Source: Tritrichomonas musculus (Eukaryota > Parabasalia > Tritrichomonadida > Tritrichomonadidae). Taken from it: a stretch of 64,000 nt of DNA. The notes below the pieces were generated by a model. That model made no database searches. It saw only the letters and a list, made by a program, of their open reading frames with translations, and was not told where the DNA came from. Positions 37,364-46,735 of the stretch are shown here, piece after piece (positions within the stretch are counted from its first letter, which is position 1; every line of letters starts with the position of its first letter). The DNA is taken from contig JAPFFF010000057.1 in NCBI GenBank assembly GCA_039105265.1, forward strand, positions 868,001-932,000. The letters run 5' to 3'. A program made the translations under genes and the position numbers.

Positions 37364-37591
37364 TCATCCACTATAATGATATTTCATATTTGATTTATAA
37401 AAGGCATATTGCTGAATATTTTTCATAAAAATTTCTTCATCTTCGTTTAATACTACTTCCTCTATGAAATCATCATCTTCAAGTTCATAAATTAAACAAA
37501 TAGCTTTTTCTACCCAAAGAGCTTTTTCTTCTTTGGAGGGAGTCTCAAAGTAGTTTACAGAATATTGAAACAATTTATGTAAATCATTCAT
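37364..37591 (-). CDS. Small acidic protein, 75 residues
   Basis: Begins MNDLHKLFQYSVNYFETPSK and continues as acidic helices (ICLIYELEDDDFIEEVVLNE). The start codon is the first Met after an A/T-rich leader. It belongs to a run of four short minus-strand genes between integrase and protease. Not recognised. Confidence 0.5.
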   Translation of the reverse strand: MNDLHKLFQYSVNYFETPSKEEKALWVEKAICLIYELEDDDFIEEVVLNEDEEIFMKNIQQYAFYKSNMKYHYSG

Positions 37592-37608
37592 TTTTATTTT
37601 TTCATTCT

Positions 37609-37857
37609 TTATAAACTCCTAATTACTATCTCTAATCTTTCCAAAATTATTTGCTCAAGCTGATTGATAAAATTTTCATCGTTCCTCTCTACTTCCCTGA
37701 ATTCGTCGATAAACAATCTGTCGAAAACCTCCCGAGCCATTTCCAATATATTCATCATCCAATATTGTCTATACCAAGATATTCTAGCAAATCGCCACTC
37801 CAAAATTAAAAACAAAAGGTCATTCAAGCTCTCTAATTCTTCTTTTTTGTAATTCAT
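37609..37857 (-). CDS. Small helical protein, 82 residues
   Basis: Helical, with an unusual Trp/Arg-rich middle (LILEWRFARISWYRQYWMMN) followed by MAREVFDRLFIDEFREVERN. It starts 27 bases from the divergent gene at 37,885, so the two share one A/T-rich promoter gap. Unknown function. Confidence 0.5.
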   Translation of the reverse strand: MNYKKEELESLNDLLFLILEWRFARISWYRQYWMMNILEMAREVFDRLFIDEFREVERNDENFINQLEQIILERLEIVIRSL

Positions 37858-37884
37858 TTTTTTTACTTTTTAAATTAAAACAAA

Positions 37885-38226
37885 ATGCCGAAAGTAATGA
37901 TTGTTGATGGCTATTTGAAATTATCAAAAAAGTTTTCTCAAGACGACCTTGAAACTATCGAAAATAATTGTTTGATGTTTCAAATTTTTGAATATAAAAA
38001 TAAAAAGATTTGCCCACTTCTTTCTCTGAACTGGATATCAGAAACTGAAGTTGTTAATAGTTTGAAAGATATTGAAAAATTACTAAAAGGACGTGTTTCA
38101 GGACGAATCTATATTGTAACAGACCCAGAAAATCCAAAGAATGAAATATTGAAAGTAGATAGGCAGGGAATAGTGATTGAGGGAAGTCCTTGGAGATGGA
38201 CGTCTTACTATGAATCGAGAAAGTAA
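37885..38226 (+). CDS. 113-residue protein of the recurrent GxIYx domain
   Basis: Single-domain protein: MPKVMIVDGYLKLSKKFSQD, then LSLNWISETEVVNSLKDIEK, then VSGRIYIVTDPENP and a C-terminal strand pair. The order of short N-terminal strands, W-containing strand, helix and G-x-IYI strand matches the N-terminus of the protease at 39,585 (GYLKFKP; YNWLSDTANI; ITGYLLVIV). That is the closest pair in this proposed family. It has a T-run/A-run late-type leader (TTTTTACTTTTTAAATTAAA). Function unknown. Confidence 0.65.
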   Translation: MPKVMIVDGYLKLSKKFSQDDLETIENNCLMFQIFEYKNKKICPLLSLNWISETEVVNSLKDIEKLLKGRVSGRIYIVTDPENPKNEILKVDRQGIVIEGSPWRWTSYYESRK

Positions 38227-38238
38227 AAAATTTAATAT

Positions 38239-38261
38239 TTAATTTTTTTTCTGAAACAAAA
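38239..38261 (+). promoter_or_regulatory. Late-type promoter motif
   Basis: TTAATTTTTTTTCTGAAACA then AAA touching ATG at 38,262. Same layout as capsid leaders. Confidence 0.45.
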
Positions 38262-38651
38262 ATGTCGTATGCAATGTTTTTGCCTGGAGAAGGATACCGA
38301 TTTAGGAAACAATTAACCGATACAGTATATGATGAAGTTCTTGAATTATTACCACCTAAATCAGAAACAATAGACGTAGACCGAAAATATTTTAAGCCCG
38401 TTTATTATGAATGGACGAAATGGGAACCACTAAAAGAATCATTAACTGATATAGCAGCTCTATTAGCAAAACGTCATTTTAGCGCAAAAGGCAGTTTTTA
38501 TATCGCAATTGGCAATAAAGAATATTTCGATAGCCCTGAAGTCACTGGAATAAAGATTTCGAAATATTCAATACGAGGAGGAAAATTCAAACCATCTAAA
38601 GCAAAAATAAAAGCTTCACGAATTGTCAATCGCAGACAAAAGATTCATTAA
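38262..38651 (+). CDS. 129-residue basic protein of the recurrent GxIYx domain
   Basis: MSYAMFLPGEGYRFRKQLTD, then YYEWTKWEPLKESLTDIAAL, then KGSFYIAIGNKE, ending in a basic tail (KPSKAKIKASRIVNRRQK). The W-strand, helix and G-x-x-YI-strand order matches its neighbours. The tail resembles the segment after the same domain in the next gene (KIVPSRIRITARQ), so these two may be a closer pair. The basic tail could bind nucleic acid (inference). Confidence 0.65.
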   Translation: MSYAMFLPGEGYRFRKQLTDTVYDEVLELLPPKSETIDVDRKYFKPVYYEWTKWEPLKESLTDIAALLAKRHFSAKGSFYIAIGNKEYFDSPEVTGIKISKYSIRGGKFKPSKAKIKASRIVNRRQKIH

Positions 38652-38668
38652 AATTTTTATTGATTCTC

Positions 38669-39556
38669 TTAATTTTTATTGACCCAGTCCATAATATCAT
38701 TAAGTAAAGCATCACTATCCGCATCAGTATTTGATGTATCTCTGAAATAGTTATCTTCATCTGGATTATAAAAGTCGTCATCATCTCCTTGGGCTACTTC
38801 TTGTTGTTTTTCAACTACTTTTTTTGTTTGTTTTGTTTTATTCTTTGTCGTCTTTGTTTTATTCTTTAAGGCTTTTTTATTCTTTGGTATTTTTTTGATG
38901 TTCGCTAATGCGGCTTGATAATTTTCTTCATCATCTTGATATTTCGAATTTGTTATTTCAAGTTCTCTTTCTCCATCATCGTTATAATCAAAAAGATTCT
39001 CGTCTGTTTCAGCTCTATTGCTTGTTCCATTTGGAGGAGGCTCATAAAGGTCTTCGATTTTATATTCTCTATTATCTTTATGCATAACATTTTGACATTG
39101 TCTTGCTGTTATCCTAATTCTTGAAGGAACAATTTTACCTTTCTTAATAACTATTTTTTGAGTCTCCGCTGTTTTATTACATCTTAGTTTTTTATCATAA
39201 TAACCTATATGAACATAAATCATACCAAAAATAGTAATATGTTTCTTTTTACATGCTTCGGCAAAAATCTTTAATCTATCTAAGAATTCTTTCTTATCAT
39301 ACCATTCAAAAGTTTCGACAAAGATTCTATATTTATTTTCATCATTATTTTTTTGTTTTGTTTTTCTACCAGGATTCCTTGACTTTCTTGTTATCGCTGC
39401 TTGTTGAATAATAAATATATCATTCGGATTTTCATCCTTTTCGCCGTCCAAAAAGATAGTAGGAAACCATAACTTTCTATCATCATGTTTTATAATTTTA
39501 TCAATCCCTTTTTTAATGTATAACGTACTCTCTATAGGAAAAATTAAATCTGTCAT
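38669..39556 (-). CDS. 295-residue protein: recurrent GxIYx domain plus charged tail
   Basis: Residues 1-165 carry the recurrent domain with an insertion (FVETFEWYDKKEFLDRLKIF, then ITIFGMIYVHIGYYD, then IKKGKIVPSRIRITARQ). The remainder is low-complexity: acidic, then a Lys/Asn/Thr-rich stretch (KNKTKTTKNKTKQTKK), then Asp-rich. The charge pattern echoes the larger protein at 23,099, which has the same domain at its N-terminus. It runs opposite to the flanking genes. Function unknown. Confidence 0.65.
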   Translation of the reverse strand: MTDLIFPIESTLYIKKGIDKIIKHDDRKLWFPTIFLDGEKDENPNDIFIIQQAAITRKSRNPGRKTKQKNNDENKYRIFVETFEWYDKKEFLDRLKIFAEACKKKHITIFGMIYVHIGYYDKKLRCNKTAETQKIVIKKGKIVPSRIRITARQCQNVMHKDNREYKIEDLYEPPPNGTSNRAETDENLFDYNDDGERELEITNSKYQDDEENYQAALANIKKIPKNKKALKNKTKTTKNKTKQTKKVVEKQQEVAQGDDDDFYNPDEDNYFRDTSNTDADSDALLNDIMDWVNKN

Positions 39557-39584
39557 TTAAAATTTTTAAAAATATAAATAAACA

Positions 39585-41810
39585 ATGACAAAATACATGT
39601 TTGTTGGAGGTTATTTAAAGTTTAAACCTGCCTTAGATACTATATTAAGAGAGAATCTTACTGCGATGACAAATCAAGTTCGGTATCCTTTAGCCGTTTT
39701 CCATAAAAATACTATGCAGTTATCTTGTCAATATAATTGGTTATCTGATACTGCAAATATTATATTGCTAAAATATATAAAAGAAATTCGTAAAAAGAAA
39801 GTCAAAATAACAGGATATTTATTAGTTATAGTCAAGAATAGGAATGGAAGTATGGAATTATATAAATATATACCAAAATATGGTACTTTAAGAGCTGTTA
39901 GAGGGTATTTCAGATTAGTTCGAGATTATCTTCCTGACCCTACATACGCAGAGAAAATTGGACCACAAAATAAGCCTTCATTCTGGACCGATTCTGATTC
40001 GGACTTTTTATCTGATTCATCTGACGGTCCTGACCAACCTAAGAAATCCAATAAAAAATCTATCAAACTTGATGAAGAAAATGATGATTATGCCCTTCCT
40101 ATGCCCGAACCTGAACCTGCACCTAAGCCAAAAGAAAAAAAGAAACAAGAAGAAAAACCAAAATCAAAGTCTTCAAAACCAAAATCCCCAATTGACTATT
40201 CCTTAGAAGATTTATTCAATACAAAGTCTTCAGAAAATTCTACGAGGCCAAAAGATAGTCCGTATAAATCATCTTCTTCTCGAGAACTTAAGCCTCTTTC
40301 TGCTCCTTATTCTGGTATTCGAATTAGTCAATCAGATGTGAATTCTCTTCAGCCTGGAGAATGGCTAGATGATAATACTATTCGGTCTTATATTCGTTAT
40401 TTAGAATGTTTAGCTAAAGACCACAATATTAAACATAGAATCTTAATTTTGAAACCTATATTTTGGGAAGCCTTAAGGAAATGCGGAAAGAAATTTACAT
40501 TAAAGGATATGCAAGATATTGACTCAAGATTAACTACCTATAAGGACTTAAAAGACTGGTATTATGATATTTTATTCCCTATAACTACTCATTCAAGCAG
40601 CAAACTTGGAGAAAATAACGGTCTTCATTATATACTTTGCTTGATAAGTCTACAAAATAAAGAAATTATAATTCATGATTCAATGAAAGGTCATAAAGAT
40701 ATTGAAGCCGAAAAAACAGTCCTTAAGATGATAGAGAAATTACATACTACAAAGAATGGTTGGTTAATAACTCATGCTCAAGGACCGTATCAAAATAATG
40801 GGTCTGACTGTGGAGTTTTCACTCTTCGTCATTGTCAATATTATATTCTACAAGAAAATCAGGAGTTCTATTCAAGCGAAATACCAGCATATAGAGAAAA
40901 AATATTAAAGGATTTGATGCCATATTTTAAAGAAACAGCTAAATCATCAAGCAAAACATCAGCTCATGAATCAGACGTAGAAGAAGTTTCAGCATTTGCA
41001 TCAAAGAAGACATCTCGCAAAAATTCTGCTAAGACTTCATCAAAAACTTCATCAAAAACATCTCGTAAAAGTTCCCCTTCACAAGAGGTTTACGGACCTC
41101 TTTATAATCCATTCCATGATTCAAAATTACCAGATAATTATTATCCTTTAGAATATAACCAAAACTTAAAGCCGATACCAAAAAAAGTAGGAGATGATGA
41201 ATATTATTCTCTTAATATGAACAATACAATTGAAGAAATGGTTATTAATGACTATTTTCAGCTCCTACAAAAGCAAGGCAAAAAGGTTAAAAATGCTGGA
41301 AAAATACTTATTTTGGCTCCAAATTTATACTATCTCCTAGCTACAAGAAAGAAATGTCCAATATATCCGAAGTTAAATGCAAAAGAAATTATGGATTTAA
41401 TAATGAAAGAGGCTTGTCCTCAAAAGTTTAATAAATATGACGAAATATATTGGCCTTGCGAGTTGGCAGGACATTGGGTATTGATAGTTATTCGATATAA
41501 TAAGGGCGCTATAGAGTTATATGATTCTATGAATGACGGATATGAATATCCTGAATTAGAGCAAAATATTAAGGCTTTCATTACTCATCAAGGACTCAAA
41601 AAGAAACTAGAATATTACTATGTGGAGTGTCCACAACAAGATAATGATTATGATTGTGGTGTATTTGTTATGGAGGCTGGAAGAACTCTATTACATGAAG
41701 GTAAGGGAGACTTTGAACAGCGCAACGCTAGCGAAATCAGAATGAGAATCAAAAAAGAACTAAAGGAAAAGAAGTTAGTAAATGGCTTTAAATATACAAA
41801 ATTTGATTAA
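39585..41810 (+). CDS. Double-headed Ulp1-type (C48) cysteine protease with N-terminal GxIYx domain
   Basis: 741 residues. Residues 1-115 match the protein at 37,885. A charged Ser/Pro/Lys linker leads to the first C48 domain (about 245-430), with His in GLHYILCLI, Asp in IIIHDSM, Gln in QGPYQNNGSD and nucleophile Cys in SDCGVF. After a Ser/Lys/Thr linker a second C48 domain (about 555-720) has His in AGHWVLIVI, Asp in ELYDSM, Gln in CPQQDND and Cys in YDCGVF. Both triads and oxyanion Gln are complete. Polinton and adenovirus proteases of this clan cleave capsid precursors during maturation. Two full domains in one chain is unusual. It is the last gene before the element's right end. Confidence 0.88.
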   Translation: MTKYMFVGGYLKFKPALDTILRENLTAMTNQVRYPLAVFHKNTMQLSCQYNWLSDTANIILLKYIKEIRKKKVKITGYLLVIVKNRNGSMELYKYIPKYGTLRAVRGYFRLVRDYLPDPTYAEKIGPQNKPSFWTDSDSDFLSDSSDGPDQPKKSNKKSIKLDEENDDYALPMPEPEPAPKPKEKKKQEEKPKSKSSKPKSPIDYSLEDLFNTKSSENSTRPKDSPYKSSSSRELKPLSAPYSGIRISQSDVNSLQPGEWLDDNTIRSYIRYLECLAKDHNIKHRILILKPIFWEALRKCGKKFTLKDMQDIDSRLTTYKDLKDWYYDILFPITTHSSSKLGENNGLHYILCLISLQNKEIIIHDSMKGHKDIEAEKTVLKMIEKLHTTKNGWLITHAQGPYQNNGSDCGVFTLRHCQYYILQENQEFYSSEIPAYREKILKDLMPYFKETAKSSSKTSAHESDVEEVSAFASKKTSRKNSAKTSSKTSSKTSRKSSPSQEVYGPLYNPFHDSKLPDNYYPLEYNQNLKPIPKKVGDDEYYSLNMNNTIEEMVINDYFQLLQKQGKKVKNAGKILILAPNLYYLLATRKKCPIYPKLNAKEIMDLIMKEACPQKFNKYDEIYWPCELAGHWVLIVIRYNKGAIELYDSMNDGYEYPELEQNIKAFITHQGLKKKLEYYYVECPQQDNDYDCGVFVMEAGRTLLHEGKGDFEQRNASEIRMRIKKELKEKKLVNGFKYTKFD

Positions 41811-41942
41811 AAAAGTTTATATAATTTTTTTGTAAAACAACTTCAAAACAACCAATTTTAGGCCTCTGAGGGCTTCAACTAGGGGTCTTCTACAAGCTGT
41901 AAAACAACCAATTTAGGCCATTTATAGGCTTGAATAGGGCGT

Positions 41943-41995
41943 AAATGGAGGGATTATTTGACGGACCGAAGGGACGTTAAATAATCACGCCATTT
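41943..41995. repeat. Near-palindrome at the presumed right end of the large element
   Basis: Two 21-base arms, AAATGGAGGGATTATTTGACG and the near reverse complement at 41,975-41,995, with three mismatches around an 11-base loop (GACCGAAGGGA). Upstream, 41,838-41,940 holds two imperfect copies of GTAAAACAACCAATTTAGGCC. Beyond 42,000 composition changes to extreme A+T and coding stops. A terminal hairpin or terminal-repeat role is inference; the left end is not in the window. Confidence 0.55.
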
Positions 41996-43113
41996 ATATA
42001 TACTACTTAATAAAATGAATTTTTCAATGTTTTCCTATATGAATTTAATCAATATATGAATGAACATAATAAAAAAAATGAAAAGTTTGTTTTTTAATGA
42101 TGAAAATGAATTCATAAATCAACACTACATCAATTTTAACATTAAAATTTATATTTGATTTCAATATATAATATAAAGTTTAAATTTGATGTTTTTATTT
42201 TTGAACAAGTATAAAAAGAGATATAATTCTAAGTTTTATAAATAATCAGACCAAAAATTAATTGAAATATACCTGGCCAATCGTGTTCTCAATTGTTTAA
42301 AACAATCATATTTAATTTATTACCAAAAATTATTATACATAAATATATATTTATATTTATAATATTATAAATATTACTCTTGCACTTCTGTAAGATTTTT
42401 TCAAAATTTTAATATCATATTTTTAATATTTGATATGAAAAATAAAATATATGAGTTATCCTGTACAATTTGCAATAAAAATTCATTTTCACAAGTTGAA
42501 TAGATTCAAAATGAGACTATTCTACAAAAAATTTATCAATTTAATTGTGATGAATAAAAGATTTATGAAAATTATAATATATTATTGCCATAGTATTTTG
42601 TGTTTTAAAAATGAATAATAAGATGAATTTATATTTTATTAGAAAAGTTACATGAAAAAGTTTAAATTCAAAAATCCAAAAAAAAAAAAAGTCCAAAAAG
42701 CAAATCGTTATGTTATGGACATGCCGTATCCGCACAATTTATATTTATATTGTTTAAATTAAATACAAAAACAAAAGATATTTATAGAGTATGAAAATTG
42801 AATACTCTTTTGACTATTATTCATTCAATTTTTATTAAAAAATTGAATGAAATAACATCCTTAACAAATTTGAAGAGATAAATATTCTATTTTTTTTGAT
42901 AAACAAAACAAATATAAACATGTTTCATGTCTTTTTATATTTTACGGATATTAAAGAATATATATATTAAAAAGTAAAATCAAAAGATATTTTTTAATCA
43001 ATTAGACTTGTTAAAGTCCATGGACCTGTGGACTTACAAAATTCATTCAAATTTTTTTAGCATTTTTTATTTATTCACAAAATAAAAATTATTTATAATT
43101 TCTCTGAAATAAT
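41996..43113. other. Gene-free A+T-rich intergenic DNA
   Basis: No open frame longer than about 65 codons and no recognisable RNA gene. Many poly-A and poly-T tracts. From about 43,018 a degenerate copy of the 99-bp repeat found just downstream appears, beginning GTCCATGGACCTGTGGAC. Confidence 0.6.
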
Positions 43114-43607
43114 CTGGTCCATCTGCCAGGACTAATAAAATTCTTTCAATTATTTTAGCATTTTTTTTTATTCACAAAATAAATGATCGAATTATTATTT
43201 CTCAGAAATAATCTGGTCCATCTGCCAGGACTTCCAAAATTCTTTCAATTTTTTTAGCATTTTTTTTTATTCACAAAATAAATGATCGAATTATTATTTC
43301 TCAGAAATAATCTGGTCCATCTGTCAGGACTTCCAAAATTCTTTCAATTTTTTTAGCATTTTTTTTTTATTCACAAAATATAAAAAGTTTAAAAATTTCT
43401 CTGAAATACACTGGTCCATCTGCCAGGACTAATAAAATTCTTTCAATTATTTTAGCATTTTTTATTTTTTCACAAAATAAAAGAATTATAAAATTTCTTT
43501 GAAATACACTGGTCCATCTGCCAGGATTTCCAAAATTCTTTCAATTGTTTATGACATTTTTTTTTCATGATTAAAAACATTCAAATATAATTTACTCATA
43601 TTAGTTA
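43114..43607. repeat. 99-bp tandem repeat, five copies
   Basis: Copies begin at 43,114, 43,213, 43,312, 43,411 and 43,509 with CTGGTCCATCTGCCAGGACT, continue with AAAATTCTTTCAATT and TTAGCATTTTTTTT, then TTCACAAAATA, and end in TTTCTCAGAAATAA. CTGG...CCAG gives each unit a small dyad. Copies two and three are almost identical, the outer ones more diverged, as expected for unequal exchange. Non-coding satellite-like DNA. Confidence 0.9.
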
Positions 43608-44403
43608 CTACTTTTCTATTTAAATAAACAAAAAAAATTAAATAAACAAATAAACTATAAAATATATGCATAAAATGAGTTCTTTTATGAGATATAAAAT
43701 AAAAATAAATTGACAAGGTTTGTTAGGTCCACGCCAAGTCCCGAGTCCACAAAAAGTCCATGAAAAGTGCATTTGTCCCGGACTTTTAACAAGTCTATAA
43801 TCAATATTGATAATTTTTAATTATTTTTTTTTTTTGTTGTTGTTATTTTGAAAAAATTAAAGCTAGAACAGGTACTAAATAATATACACAACACTATTTT
43901 ATTATTTTTTTGCAATTTATTAGTCACAATGCTTGTGAATTTGATTTTCTTTTTTTTTAAATTTTTAATTTTTTTTTTTTTTAAAAAATTGACTTTAAAA
44001 TTGATTTTTATACGATTTTTTCTGTTCGTTTAAGTTCTATCTGGTATATATCTTAATCATATATGATATCCGTTATTATTGTTTAATATTAAAGGTTTCT
44101 TTCTTTTTATTATCATATTCAAAATAAAAATTTATAAAAAAATAATAATATTGTTGATTTTCTTTTCAATAATGGATTTCTAACTTTAAAAAATAACAAA
44201 TAAAATATTTTTTTATGGTTCTTTTTTGAATAACTCAAAATTTTATCATATTAAAATTCAAGACCATTTCCCACTCAAAAAGTTGATCATTTTCAAAGAT
44301 TATCGATATTCTAAAAATACAATTAATTGTATTCAATGAATATATTTTTTGTAATATATATCAAATAAAAATATATATGAATTTTTTTAAAAACAAGAAT
44401 GGC

Positions 44404-44430
44404 CACTTTTTGAGCGAAGCTCAAAAAGTG
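44404..44430. repeat. Perfect 12-bp hairpin
   Basis: CACTTTTTGAGC, GAA, GCTCAAAAAGTG: perfect 12-base arms around a 3-base loop, followed at 44,451 by an A run of 17. No gene is attached. 43,608-44,403 holds nothing else I can name, only A+T-rich tracts. Confidence 0.75.
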
Positions 44431-44527
44431 TCCTATGTTAAATAATGTAAAAAAAAAAAAAAAAAAATATTTTGAACAAATAAAAACTAAAAGAAAAATA
44501 ATATAAATAAAAAAATATTTAAAACTT

Positions 44528-45112
44528 TTAGTTGCAGGTGGAAGTTTAATTCGCGTAATTAGTTCCAACTGCAACTAAGTTGCGATAGCTGCAGGTGGAA
44601 GTTTGAAATGGTACATTTAAGTAATTACTTCCACCTAAAGCTATCGCAGTTTAGCTGCAGGTGGAAGTTTAATTCGCGTAATTAGTTCCAACTGCAGCTA
44701 AACTGCGATAGCTTTAGGTGGAAGTTTGAAATGGTACATTTAAGTAATTACTTCCACCTTTAGCTATCGCAGCTCAGCCGCAGGTGGAAACTTGGTTTCC
44801 TTATTTCTTTACCTCCACCTGCAGCTGAGAAGCGATAGCCGCAGGTGGAAGGCTAAATTGGTAAATAGTGATTTTCCACCTGCGGCTGAGCTGCGACAGC
44901 TGCAGGTGGAAAATTGGTTTCCTTATTTCTTTACTTCCACCTGCAGCTGAGAAGCGATAGCCGCAGGTGGAAGGCTAAATTGGTAAATAGTGATTTTCCA
45001 CCTGCAGCTGTCGCAGCTCAGCCGCAGGTGGAAACTTGGTTTCCTTATTTCTTTACCTCCACCTGCAGCTGAGAAGCGATAGCCGCAGGTGGAAGGCTAA
45101 ATTGGTAAATAG
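44528..45112. repeat. Array of nested hairpins built from CTGCAGGTGGAAG
   Basis: A much more G+C-rich block than its surroundings. It alternates hairpins such as AGCTGCAGGTGGAAG ... TTCCAACTGCAGCT and GCGATAGCTTTAGGTGGAAG ... CTTCCACCTTTAGCTATCGC, each about 60-65 bases. At least eight are arranged so that neighbouring arms also pair. The later third contains exact copies of a roughly 120-base double unit (GAAACTTGGTTTCCTTATTT with AAGGCTAAATTGGTAAATAG). No coding frame. It could be a foldback element array or structured RNA source (inference). Confidence 0.85.
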
Positions 45113-46475
45113 AGAATATCAAATCAAAGATATGAAGTGATTTTTTTTCATCCACCTTTTCGCTCTCAAAAAGTTAAAAAATATTATATTTTAATCATTT
45201 TTGAATAAAAACTCTTTATATATTAGAGATAGGATTTTTTTAATGATAGATTTGATATACTGATATTATTCTGATTTTTTTAAGCCTATGATCAAAATGA
45301 ACTCTTATTATATATAGGATAAAAAGCTCTCAATAATCATTTTTTTTTGATAGATCTTTAAATGCGCACTTTTTAGACAAAAAGTATTCAAATTATTTTG
45401 AGAATAATTTTACGGTTATGGCTTTAGATAAAATTTATAAACAGACGTGTATTAAGAAAGTACTTTTATTCTTAATTTTTCAGCAATTTCCCTCCCCAAA
45501 ATCTTTTAAACAAATTACATCAATGAACATTTTGTAAACATGCAAGTATTTCCCCTCAGCCTTCCATCCAGAAAGATATTGGATCAAATTAAAGATGAAA
45601 ATAAAAGAAGAGATGCATAAAAAGCTATTTGTTTTCCTGTATTTATTCTATAAACGCATAAATGCTGCTTTTTTAATAAATTTGTTTAATGCAATATCTT
45701 AATCTTTCTTATTTCTTTTACCAAAAATAGCTCAATATGATTATTATATCTAAATAGTCCTTGGTGCATTTCAAGAGTACATTTATATGAGCAACAACTA
45801 TCAGGATTTCCTTTTCAATTCAGAATATCCTGAAATTTAGCTAATGCTTCAAATGAAAACTCTAAATTATTAATAAAAAGCTGATTTTATTATATATTAT
45901 TTATTTATTTTTATTATATTCTTATGATTAAAATTTTTTTAAATTCCGATTAAAAAAATAGAAGTGCGAGAACCTAAATAACGTATTTTTGTATAATTTA
46001 GTATGTTCATTATCTTTGTATCTTATCAAGAATACTTTAATATTATTTTCATTTTAATATTAATAAACTTCTTAGTATTCCATTTATTGGTATAAAATGA
46101 AATAGATTAATTATTCATCAAAATACTGATCATTTAAAAAAACTGAAATATGTTGTGTTACCTCGATATCTGATAAATATATTAATATTATTTTTATATT
46201 TATATGATTTATTTAATATATTATATAATATATATTGGTTATAAAGAAAAATAACTTTTTTAAATAATAATATTTGCATTTTATAAAATATTTGTTTTAT
46301 TTGAGCTTATTTTGAGGGATAGATTGAATTTCTAGGGGATAACTATTATTATATATTTATATATATAAATATATTATATCATATTAAAATATAAAAAAAT
46401 ATCACTCGACAGGCGTAGCTCTATTTTAACTTTTATAAAACTTATTTTTTTTCTGGGGAAAACGTTATTTTTAAA
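45113..46475. other. Gene-free A+T-rich intergenic DNA
   Basis: No gene, RNA gene or clear repeat is seen. A weak TTTTTGAG/CTCAAAAA-type motif recurs, as elsewhere in the host intergenic DNA. Confidence 0.5.
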
Positions 46476-46735
46476 TTTTTGATAATTTTCGGTTCACTTT
46501 TTGATAATTTTCGGTTCACTTTTTGATGACTTTTGGTTTATTTTTTGTTTATTTTCGGTTCACTTTTTGTTAATTTTCGGTTCACTTTTTGATAATTTTC
46601 GGTTCACTTTTTGTAAACTTTTGATCGACTTTTTGATAATTTATGATTTATTTTTTGTTTATTTTCGGTTCACTTTTTGTTTATTTTCGGTTCACTTTTT
46701 GATAATTTTCGATTGACTTTTTAAGAAGTATCAAC
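46476..46735. repeat. 21-bp tandem repeat (TTTTTGATAATTTTCGGTTCAC)
   Basis: About twelve copies of a 21-base unit with core TAATTTTCGGTTCACTTTTTG and variants GTTTATTTTCGG and ATGACTTTTGG. Since 21 is a multiple of three it leaves a 71-codon open frame rich in Phe and Leu, which I regard as false. Confidence 0.85.

Larger units (their letters stand above)
1..41995. mobile_element. Very large Polinton/Maverick-like virus element (left end outside window)
   Basis: About 30 tightly packed genes form a viral complement: FtsK/HerA-type packaging ATPase, two double-jelly-roll capsid candidates, minor capsid candidate, fibres, Ulp1-type protease, rve integrase and primase-SF3 helicase. This set (capsid, ATPase, protease, integrase) defines Polintons and Polinton-like viruses. 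At more than 42 kb it is about twice the usual 15-20 kb. The right limit is put at a near-palindrome around 41,943-41,995, after which coding stops; this boundary is a guess. The left terminal repeat lies outside. No DNA polymerase B is visible. Most genes are open, so the insertion seems young; it looks largely whole with perhaps one to three breaks. Confidence 0.85.

Noticed and set aside
1-41995. DNA polymerase B gene hidden in the element
   Set aside because: No frame showed a D-T-D palm motif or exonuclease motifs; the giant protein has none either.
43114-43607. CRISPR-like array
   Set aside because: Units are near-identical tandem copies without unique spacers, in a eukaryotic genome.
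46501-46716. 71-codon Phe/Leu-rich frame
   Set aside because: Product of the 21-bp tandem repeat.
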